Shown: piece after piece, positions 1-5,269 of the stretch
How positions within the stretch are numbered: position 1 is the first letter of the stretch
Layout: every line of letters begins with the position of its first letter
DNA from: Paenibacillus sp. UBA6285
GTDB lineage: Bacteria; Bacillota; Bacilli; Paenibacillales; Paenibacillaceae
NCBI GenBank assembly: GCA_002438345.1
Contig: DJUJ01000030.1
Coordinates: 19,625-26,473, forward strand
Reading direction: 5' to 3'
DNA: 6,849 bases
Program-made: the position numbers and the translations under genes
Notes under the pieces: generated by a model
Seen by the model: the letters and a program-made list of their open reading frames with translations, nothing else
Databases searched by the model: none
Told to the model about the DNA's origin: nothing

Positions 1-153
1 GATGATGTCTGTATCTAGCAGGGGGTATTCACCGGGGCCTTCTTTTTTGACACCACAATCGAGTAGAATACCAGTCTGCCCATCCTTGTCCTGCAAAAGA
101 TAGGAGGAACGGCCATGCTCTCCGGCCCCTCCCCAAATCGTTAGTGTGCTCAT
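1..153 (-). CDS. Metallo-beta-lactamase-fold hydrolase, N-terminal fragment
   Basis: Fifty-one codons of a minus-strand gene that leaves the window at the left edge. The start is ATG at 153-151, preceded by GGAG (163-160) with a 6-nt spacer. The start overlaps the permease stop as ATGA, so translation is probably coupled. The protein opens MSTLTIWGGAGEHGRSSYLL and continues with a strand-turn-strand ending ILLDCG. This is the usual first beta-hairpin of metallo-beta-lactamase-fold proteins, where the HxHxDH metal motif follows some 30-40 residues later. That motif lies outside the window, so catalytic competence cannot be judged. There is no signal peptide, so it is inferred to be cytoplasmic. 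Its place at the end of a transporter operon suggests it acts on the imported compound or a product of it. Possible activities include phosphodiesterase, nuclease or thioester hydrolase. It does not look like PhnP from the visible N terminus. The fold call is fairly secure and the function is unknown. Confidence 0.7.
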   Translation of the reverse strand, partial: MSTLTIWGGAGEHGRSSYLLQDKDGQTGILLDCGVKKEGPGEYPLLDTDII

Positions 154-1829
154 TGTTGTCTCCGCTTTCTATCTGGGCTTAAATATTCTAAGACTAATAG
201 TAATATAGTGGTAACTCCTACAGAGATTACTGCCATGGCCATCCCCATCGCTACTGCACCTTGTTCAAACTGAGCAAAAATATAGGTCGCCGATGTCTGC
301 ATTGAAGGTGGAAGAATGAGTAAGGAGGCTACCAGCTCCCGATTGGAAATGGTGAAGGTCATCATCCAGCCAGCCACCATCCCCGGAAGGATGAGGGGGA
401 GCAGGATACGGCGAAACACATACAGCTTGCTTCCTCCGAATACTTGTCCCGCTTGCATAAGGGAAGAATCAATCTGCCCGTAGCTTGCTTTTACATACTG
501 AACAGTATAAGGAAGGAAAAGTACGACATAGGTCAGTACAACCATCCAGTAGGTATTATAAAGCGGGATAGGCATCCAACGAGCATTCCACAGCAGGATT
601 AGCCCTACTACAATTACAATTCCAGGGACTGTGTTTGGAAGCAAACTGAACAGATCTGTGATTTTTTGCTTGAATGTAGCCCCTTTTCCTACGGTTAAGG
701 CAAACCAAGTCCCAAGAATAACAGCGATACTGGAAGCAACGATGGCTAATGTGAAGCTATTCAATAAGGCCTCAAGACCTTGAGAACCCGGTGATAGCAG
801 CTCTGTATAATGTTTTAAGGTTAAATTGCTCCAAGATACGCCTTCTCCTCGTAGCTTCAATAATGAGGCTGTTATGATTGAGAAATAAGGAATGCCGATA
901 GATGCTAGAAGTAATAGAACAACATACCCCCAACTAAGAACTCCTACGATTCCCGTACTTTTATAACGTTTTGTGCGCGTTCCTTTTCCGCCAATTAGGC
1001 GATAAGAGAAGTGGCTGCTAATTAGAGTCTGGATGTACCACATAACTAGACAAACCCCGAGCAGCAAGGAAGCTAGTGAAGTAGCCTTTCCAAAATCTAT
1101 CGGCCAACTAGAGATATACTTATGGATCTCAGAGGTCAGAACGTAAAAGCCGATCCTACGACCAAAGGTCGCAGGAGTACCAAATTCGGCAATCGTTTTG
1201 ACGAAGATGAGAAGGGCGCCAAGCCCATAGCTGGATAACAGCAAGGGAATGATCACTCTTTTGAATCTGTAAAAGAACGGAGCGCCATGAACAGAGGCTG
1301 CTTCCTCCAGATTACCCCCAATATGCAAAAGCGCATTGCGCAGCAGCAAATACAGGAATGGGAATAGATGCAGGCTCATGATCAGCACCATCCCTCCATA
1401 GCTAAAGAAAGACGGAGTCAGCACGGAGGATGCGGGCAGAAACTGTTCCATATACCCACCCGTCTGCATAAACAACATCCAACCCATTGAACCAATGTAT
1501 GGCGGCGTCATAAAAGGGATTAGTAGCACAACATCCAGCCAATTATGATGTCCTAAGTCCGTCTTAGCCATAATCCAGGCCAGAGGTAGTGCAAAAAGCG
1601 TAGTTAGTAGAATAACGCTTACCCCGAGCCCGATAGAATTCAGCAGTACTTCTAACAGATCATGACTACCCATAATGGTCCGTAGTGGCGCGGCTATATC
1701 CAGCTGCTCATTCGGATAAATACTGGTCCAGAAGATGAGCAGGAGTGGCAGCAGTACGAGCACTGTCAGTATAAATAAAGCAAGTCCGCCACTCACCCAT
1801 TTAAATGAGCGCAAAGAGTTAATATTCAT
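150..1829 (-). CDS. ABC transporter permease with two fused membrane domains (FbpB/PhnU-like)
   Basis: A 559-residue inner-membrane protein forming the translocation channel of a binding-protein-dependent importer. Hydrophobic segments occur at about 15-35, 66-88, 100-120, 145-165, 195-212, 248-268, 300-322, 358-380, 400-415, 425-445, 475-495 and 525-548. Two EAA cytoplasmic loops, which dock the ATPase, are visible. The first begins EEAASVHG at about 175 and ends IIPLLL. The second, at about 454-482, is degenerate (SLMQAGQVFGG then ILLPLILP). Two copies in one chain, joined by a basic linker around 281-291, is the layout of iron(III) FbpB and 2-aminoethylphosphonate PhnU2-type permeases, which are about 500-560 residues long. 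A single chain therefore probably supplies both halves of the channel. The gene begins 5 nt after the binding-protein stop and has no obvious Shine-Dalgarno, so it likely depends on coupling to the upstream gene. Its stop overlaps the start of the next gene. Family is confident; substrate is not. Confidence 0.9.
   Translation of the reverse strand: MNINSLRSFKWVSGGLALFILTVLVLLPLLLIFWTSIYPNEQLDIAAPLRTIMGSHDLLEVLLNSIGLGVSVILLTTLFALPLAWIMAKTDLGHHNWLDVVLLIPFMTPPYIGSMGWMLFMQTGGYMEQFLPASSVLTPSFFSYGGMVLIMSLHLFPFLYLLLRNALLHIGGNLEEAASVHGAPFFYRFKRVIIPLLLSSYGLGALLIFVKTIAEFGTPATFGRRIGFYVLTSEIHKYISSWPIDFGKATSLASLLLGVCLVMWYIQTLISSHFSYRLIGGKGTRTKRYKSTGIVGVLSWGYVVLLLLASIGIPYFSIITASLLKLRGEGVSWSNLTLKHYTELLSPGSQGLEALLNSFTLAIVASSIAVILGTWFALTVGKGATFKQKITDLFSLLPNTVPGIVIVVGLILLWNARWMPIPLYNTYWMVVLTYVVLFLPYTVQYVKASYGQIDSSLMQAGQVFGGSKLYVFRRILLPLILPGMVAGWMMTFTISNRELVASLLILPPSMQTSATYIFAQFEQGAVAMGMAMAVISVGVTTILLLVLEYLSPDRKRRQQ
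160..163 (-). promoter_or_regulatory. Ribosome-binding site of the MBL-fold gene, inside the permease gene
   Basis: On the minus strand GCGGAG precedes the ATG at 153 by 6 nt and lies within the last codons of the permease (residues RKRRQQ). It supports 153 as the true start and gives the downstream gene its own initiation signal besides the ATGA overlap. Confidence 0.6.
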
Positions 1830-1834
1830 TACGC

Positions 1835-2923
1835 TTATTTGAAAATTTGTGTGAAGGTCGAGGAAACTTCGTCACTGTGTTCGTTCATCCATTCCCATTT
1901 CACATCAAATGTCTTAATTTCTTCGAGATTCGCACGATTCTCTGCTTTCACATCGGTTCTGCCTGGCAATAAGTAGGCTTTAGCAACTAGCGCTTGAGCT
2001 TCATCAGATAGAAGATAGTCGATAAAAGCCTTGGCATTATCCACATTCGGACTTGTCTTAATAATCGCGGCTGGACGTGGGCTGATTACCGTTCCTTCGG
2101 CAGGATAAACGATATCAACTGGTTCTCCTGCAGCTTTTGCTTTATAAGCCATGTAATCTACGCCTGCGGCAACGACAGATTTAGCGCCGGTGATTACGGG
2201 ATCGAGAGCCTCCTGATTGGCACCCGCCATCGCTACGTCATTACTCTTATATTGTTTAAAAAGATCCCAGCCACTGTCCCCTTTAGCGCTTAAATATCCA
2301 GTCATGAAATCTAGAGCCGAACCAGAAAGCGAAGGATCTGGAATATTGACTGCACCTTTCCATTCCGCTTTAGTGAGGTCATCCCATGTGGTCGGAGGTG
2401 TGCTAACTTTTTTAGTATTGTAGACAATCCCCAGTGCGGATGCACTATAGCTAAAATAATTGCCATCTGCTGTGTCTGACCAATCGCTAACGAGTTTATC
2501 TGCATTAACCGCCTCTTTATATGGAAGTAATAATCCATCGTTCTTCATTCCTTGCATGGACGGAAGGGAGGCAAGAACGACAACATCGACTACTGGATTG
2601 GACTTCTCTGCTTCCATACGGGCTAATATTTTTCCAGTAGTGCCTTGGAACATTTCGACCTTAACGCCGGTTTTGGCTTCAAAGCCTTCTTTAATCTTAT
2701 TGGCTAGGCCTTCAGGGCCTGCACTGTAGACGACAAGATTGCTACTCAGAGCTTTTTCTGTTGGTTGTGGTACTTCAGTTTGAGCTGTAGTGTTAGCGTT
2801 TGAAGTTGGATTGCTTGCGTTAGCTGCAGGAGTGTTAGAGGAGCTACAGCCGGCTAGACTTGCACTGATTATAGTTGTTAGAAGAAGTTTACTAAGTCCT
2901 TTAGTGTTATTCATTGGTTTCAA
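1835..2923 (-). CDS. ABC transporter substrate-binding lipoprotein (FbpA / 2-aminoethylphosphonate-binding-like)
   Basis: A 362-residue extracellular solute-binding protein anchored to the membrane by a lipid. I start it at TTG (2923-2921) because GGGAGG lies 8 nt upstream. An in-frame ATG at 2965 has no such site, and would put a charged stretch before the signal peptide and run into an intercistronic hairpin. From this start, a basic residue pair (K8, K12) and a hydrophobic core lead to the lipobox LAGC, with lipidated Cys26. A Ser/Thr/Asn/Ala/Pro-rich tether runs to about residue 62. The binding domain then starts LVVYSAGPEG, typical of family-1 binding proteins of the iron/phosphonate/sulfate group. 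Other family-like stretches are ASALGIVYNTKKV (about 170-182) and AKAFIDYLLSDEAQALV near 311. The region where ferric-binding FbpA has adjacent tyrosines reads YLLPGR here, with only one Tyr, which argues weakly against classic ferric binding. A phosphonate or other small anion is possible. It is the second gene of the operon. Confidence 0.88.
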   Translation of the reverse strand: MKPMNNTKGLSKLLLTTIISASLAGCSSSNTPAANASNPTSNANTTAQTEVPQPTEKALSSNLVVYSAGPEGLANKIKEGFEAKTGVKVEMFQGTTGKILARMEAEKSNPVVDVVVLASLPSMQGMKNDGLLLPYKEAVNADKLVSDWSDTADGNYFSYSASALGIVYNTKKVSTPPTTWDDLTKAEWKGAVNIPDPSLSGSALDFMTGYLSAKGDSGWDLFKQYKSNDVAMAGANQEALDPVITGAKSVVAAGVDYMAYKAKAAGEPVDIVYPAEGTVISPRPAAIIKTSPNVDNAKAFIDYLLSDEAQALVAKAYLLPGRTDVKAENRANLEEIKTFDVKWEWMNEHSDEVSSTFTQIFK

Positions 2924-2931
2924 TGTGAATG

Positions 2932-2937
2932 CCTCCC
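2932..2937 (-). promoter_or_regulatory. Strong Shine-Dalgarno that selects a TTG start
   Basis: GGGAGG on the minus strand, 8 nt before the TTG at 2923. It is 17 nt from the next in-frame ATG at 2914, which is too far for efficient use. It therefore defines the binding-protein start and is the strongest ribosome site of the minus-strand operon. Confidence 0.8.
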
Positions 2938-2959
2938 TAATATTTTTTTGTGCATCTTG

Positions 2960-2997
2960 CTGCATGGAACAGCATCATATGGAGCTATTCCATGCAG
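2960..2997 (-). repeat. Intercistronic hairpin between ATPase and binding-protein genes
   Basis: On the minus-strand transcript, 14 nt starting CUGCAUGGAA (2997-2984) pair fully with 14 nt ending UUCCAUGCAG (2973-2960), around a 10-nt loop. One pair is U-G. It begins 7 nt after the ATPase stop codon and ends 22 nt before the Shine-Dalgarno of the binding-protein gene. No U-run follows on either strand, so it is not a classic intrinsic terminator. The likely role is an mRNA-stabilising or processing element that lets the binding protein be made in excess of the ATPase, as is common in importer operons. The structure is seen directly; the role is inference. Confidence 0.75.
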
Positions 2998-3004
2998 TGG
3001 ACGC

Positions 3005-3973
3005 TTAATTCAGATGATGGATCTGGTGCTCAGAAGCGTAGACCTGGATCGTTTCTCCAACAGGTAGACGTTGATCATGATAAGCGGTCCAAGCGGTTCG
3101 GTTCTCCATGTCCAGAATGACCTCATAGCGATCACCCATATAGCTCACATGTCGAATAGTCCCCGTAAAAGGAAGAGAGGAAGCATCCTCCTGAGACCAA
3201 CGTAAATGTTCCGGACGAAGCATTTGCTTATCGGGAACGATCCAGTTGGATTTTCCAATAAAGTGGGCTACAAAAGGATGGTTTGGTTTCTGATAAATCT
3301 CCTCAGGAGAGCCTGTTTGTAAAATAGTGCCACCTTGCATCACGACTACTTCATCTGACATAGACATCGCCTCGGTTTGATCATGGGTAACATACAGAGC
3401 GGTAATGCCCATGTTCCTCACCAAGGAGGTTAACTCCAGCCTCATTTCATCTCGCAAGACCGCATCCAGTGCACTTAAAGGCTCATCGAACAATACGAGT
3501 TGTGGCCTAGTAACTACTGCTCTGGCAAAAGCAACCCGTTGCTGTTGTCCACCGGACAGCTGATGGGGAAAGCGTAGCTCGAGTCCTTCCAGCTTTACGG
3601 ATCGAAGAGCTTGCTGAACCCTAATCCGTAAATCCTTCTTCTGCTTAGAGGCTCGAAGTCCGAAGGCGACATTCTCGAAGACGGTTAGATGCGGCCAGAG
3701 CGCGAAATCTTGAAAGACCATGCCAAAGTTGCGGCTATGGATTGGGCGACTAATTCTTTTGTAGCCTGAGAAAATAAACTCGTGATCCATTAGGATTTCT
3801 CCCGCATCCGGTGTTTCTAGCCCAGCAATCAGACGGAGTAGTGTCGTCTTTCCACAACCTGAAGGACCGAGTAATGTCGTAAAGCTTCCAGCGGGAATCT
3901 TCAGATCTGCAGCCTTCAAGGCATGCACATCCCCGAATTTCTTTTCCAATCTGTGGATTGTAATTTCCTTCAT
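3005..3973 (-). CDS. ABC transporter ATP-binding protein (FbpC/PhnT/PotA-like)
   Basis: A 322-residue cytoplasmic ATPase that powers the importer encoded downstream. All motifs are intact: Walker A GPSGCGKTT (36-44), Q-loop VFQDFALWP with Gln88, signature LSGGQQQR (139-146), Walker B LVLFDEP (159-165), D-loop SALD (167-170) and switch His197 in THD. A C-terminal TOBE-type beta domain occupies about 249-316 and opens MLRPEHLRW. This domain architecture and length match the ATPases of iron(III), 2-aminoethylphosphonate, spermidine and sulfate importers. It is the first gene of the minus-strand operon, starting at ATG 3973-3971 with only a modest upstream AGG (about 3985-3980) as a ribosome site. 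It faces the LysR-type gene across a 166-nt control region. The family and importer role are very secure; the substrate cannot be read from an ATPase. Confidence 0.95.
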   Translation of the reverse strand: MKEITIHRLEKKFGDVHALKAADLKIPAGSFTTLLGPSGCGKTTLLRLIAGLETPDAGEILMDHEFIFSGYKRISRPIHSRNFGMVFQDFALWPHLTVFENVAFGLRASKQKKDLRIRVQQALRSVKLEGLELRFPHQLSGGQQQRVAFARAVVTRPQLVLFDEPLSALDAVLRDEMRLELTSLVRNMGITALYVTHDQTEAMSMSDEVVVMQGGTILQTGSPEEIYQKPNHPFVAHFIGKSNWIVPDKQMLRPEHLRWSQEDASSLPFTGTIRHVSYMGDRYEVILDMENRTAWTAYHDQRLPVGETIQVYASEHQIHHLN

Positions 3974-4020
3974 CTCTATCTACCTGCCTGTTCTTAAGCT
4001 TGTTCTTAGTGTAAAGGAAA

Positions 4021-4034
4021 AGAATTCCCGCTAT
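4021..4034. promoter_or_regulatory. Possible second, degenerate operator copy near the transporter promoter
   Basis: AGAATTC (4021-4027) followed by CTAT (4031-4034) repeats the right part of the LysR-type box at 4091-4103, which has AGAATTC then CTAT with a spacer one base shorter. The AGAATTC copies are 70 bp apart in the same orientation. It overlaps a weak -10-like TATAGC on the minus strand (4035-4030). It could be an activation subsite for the transporter operon, but a chance repeat cannot be excluded. Confidence 0.3.
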
Positions 4035-4066
4035 ATTTGCTGAATGTAACTGTGATATTAACTTTT

Positions 4067-4095
4067 TTGCCGATTTATTTTAACATTCATAGAAT
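4067..4095 (+). promoter_or_regulatory. Sigma-A promoter of the LysR-type regulator gene
   Basis: TTGCCG (4067-4072), a 17-bp spacer and TAGAAT (4090-4095) give four of six and five of six consensus matches at the ideal distance. Transcription would begin near 4102, leaving a leader of roughly 38 nt. The -10 lies inside the inverted repeat at 4088-4104, which suggests autorepression. Confidence 0.65.
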
Positions 4096-4104
4096 TCTTC
4101 TATG
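4088..4104. promoter_or_regulatory. LysR-type operator, CATAGAA-TTC-TTCTATG
   Basis: A perfect 7-bp inverted repeat with a 3-bp centre. It contains ATAG-N7-CTAT, and the T at 4090 and A at 4102 satisfy the T-N11-A rule known for LysR-type regulator boxes. It lies between the regulator gene and the divergent transporter operon and covers the regulator's -10 element. Overlapping it, TAACAT (4081-4086) and ATGTTA (4102-4107) form a second inverted pair. The probable ligand is the adjacent regulator, by family precedent. Confidence 0.65.
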
Positions 4105-4124
4105 TTACCGTTTAGTGAATAGGC

Positions 4125-4130
4125 GAGGGA
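4125..4130 (+). promoter_or_regulatory. Shine-Dalgarno that selects the ATG start of the LysR-type gene
   Basis: GAGGGA lies 9 nt before ATG 4140. The in-frame GTG at 4131 directly abuts it and could not be served by it, so the ATG is the likely start. Confidence 0.7.
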
Positions 4131-4139
4131 GTGAAGATC

Positions 4140-5033
4140 ATGAACCTTAATTTAATCAAGCTGGAAATCGTAGAACTGCTAAATAAACATAAGAAAATAA
4201 CCACAGTAGCCGATAAACTCGGGCTGAAGCAGCCCACCGTTACGTACCATTTGAAGAATTTAGAGCAGCAATTGGGGGAAAAGTTGTTTGAATCCAGAAT
4301 GGATAAAATGATTCTTACGGAGAGCGGGAAAGCGTTTCTTCATTATGCGATTAAAATCAATGCACTTGCTGCAGAAGCGGAGCGGGTTGTAAAAGAGTTC
4401 AGTCAGGCGGGTCGGGGAACGCTTAAGATTGGTGCCAGTTACGTTCCAGCTACTTATATTCTTCCGAAAATATTGGGGTTGTTTGGAGAACAACATCCGG
4501 GGATTACGATCTCTTTATCGGTTAAGCCTTCACCTGTGATCAAATATATGCTGGCTAGCCATGAGATTGACCTTGGTATTTTGTCTACAGAATCTTTTTA
4601 TCTACCTGATTTGCATACCCAAGCCTTGTGTGAGGATGAGCTTGTGCTTGTTTTTGCGCCATCTCATGAATTTGCCGCATTTTCTAATTTAAACCCGGCT
4701 ATGATTGCGTCAGCGAGTTTTATTTTACATGATAAGGAATCGAGTACACGCCAGCTGACGGATAAATGGTTTGAGCGGGAGGGGAATGAACCTAGAACCT
4801 ATATTCTACTGGATTCACTGGAGGCTATTAAGCAATCGCTTATGAGTGGAAAGTACGTTTCTTTTGTATCACGGCTTGCTGTGGAGGATGAGGTAGCCAG
4901 GGGAAGATTGCTAATGCGCACCATTCCAGATTATAATTTTCAAAGATATATTTATTATTCGTATAACCGCGATCGTCATTATTCTCCGCTAATTGGCTTG
5001 TTCATCGATCAGATTCGAACGATTCGTATTTAA
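4140..5033 (+). CDS. LysR-type transcriptional regulator
   Basis: A 297-residue DNA-binding regulator, the usual length for the family. The N-terminal winged helix-turn-helix covers about residues 5-62, with the recognition helix around QPTVTYHLKNLE (31-42) followed by the conserved LGEKLF. A linker helix runs to about 90. The effector-binding domain starts near GTLKIGAS (93-100) and contains YILP and IDLGIL, as in periplasmic-binding-like LysR domains. No truncation is visible. I start at ATG 4140 rather than GTG 4131 because GAGGGA is correctly spaced only for the former. The gene is divergent from the ATPase-led operon, and a T-N11-A palindrome sits in between. By family precedent it probably represses its own promoter and controls the transporter in response to the substrate or a metabolite of it. 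The inducer is unknown. A role in controlling the downstream carboxylase gene is possible but unsupported. Confidence 0.92.
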   Translation: MNLNLIKLEIVELLNKHKKITTVADKLGLKQPTVTYHLKNLEQQLGEKLFESRMDKMILTESGKAFLHYAIKINALAAEAERVVKEFSQAGRGTLKIGASYVPATYILPKILGLFGEQHPGITISLSVKPSPVIKYMLASHEIDLGILSTESFYLPDLHTQALCEDELVLVFAPSHEFAAFSNLNPAMIASASFILHDKESSTRQLTDKWFEREGNEPRTYILLDSLEAIKQSLMSGKYVSFVSRLAVEDEVARGRLLMRTIPDYNFQRYIYYSYNRDRHYSPLIGLFIDQIRTIRI

Positions 5034-5119
5034 ATACACATAATGAAGGTATGCTAGGGCCATTATATATAAGAAATAATACATAAAATATAAGGACTGT
5101 ATAAATTGAGAAATTGGTG

Positions 5120-5125
5120 TATAAT
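5120..5125 (+). promoter_or_regulatory. Candidate -10 element upstream of the PEP carboxylase gene
   Basis: TATAAT matches the consensus perfectly, but the hexamer 17 bp upstream (CTGTAT) is a poor -35. An overlapping alternative is TTGAGA (5106-5111) with an 18-bp spacer to GATACT (5130-5135). Either would give a leader of about 125-140 nt in the AT-rich gap 5034-5269. I see no clear rho-independent terminator for the regulator gene in this gap, so read-through is possible. Confidence 0.35.
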
Positions 5126-5269
5126 CTTAGATACTGTGTCGCTTTACAGCGCAAAAAAGTTGGAGATTTTCATGCGGTTTTATTGTATGATATGAGGAAA
5201 GCTTTAATAGACGATATTTAGCCAGACAATAATTAACACATTGATCCGGAAGAGAATGGGGGGAGCAGC

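Noticed and set aside
2943..2949. Run of seven T beside the intercistronic hairpin, considered as the tail of a terminator.
   Set aside because: It precedes rather than follows the hairpin on the plus strand and is a run of A in the minus-strand transcript.
2217..3008. Several open frames of 68-89 codons antisense to or overlapping the binding-protein gene (2217-2423, 2311-2538, 2460-2729, 2790-3008).
   Set aside because: They lie wholly or almost wholly within a well-supported lipoprotein gene in other frames, show no recognisable domain, and have no independent context.
4131..4133. GTG as the start of the LysR-type gene.
   Set aside because: The Shine-Dalgarno GAGGGA abuts it with no spacer, whereas ATG 4140 is 9 nt away.
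4260..4496. A 78-codon minus-strand frame inside the LysR-type gene.
   Set aside because: It is antisense to the conserved HTH, linker and early effector-domain coding region, and its protein resembles nothing recognisable.
5026..5037. Perfect 12-bp palindrome GTATTTAAATAC over the stop codon of the LysR-type gene.
   Set aside because: It is AT-rich, has no loop and no following U-run, so it would not form a stable terminator. It may be chance.
5140..5157. CGCT-TTAC-AGCG mini-hairpin followed by a run of A, considered as a terminator and also as a catabolite (cre) site.
   Set aside because: The stem is only 4 bp, there is no U-run on the plus strand, and the spacing does not match the cre consensus.
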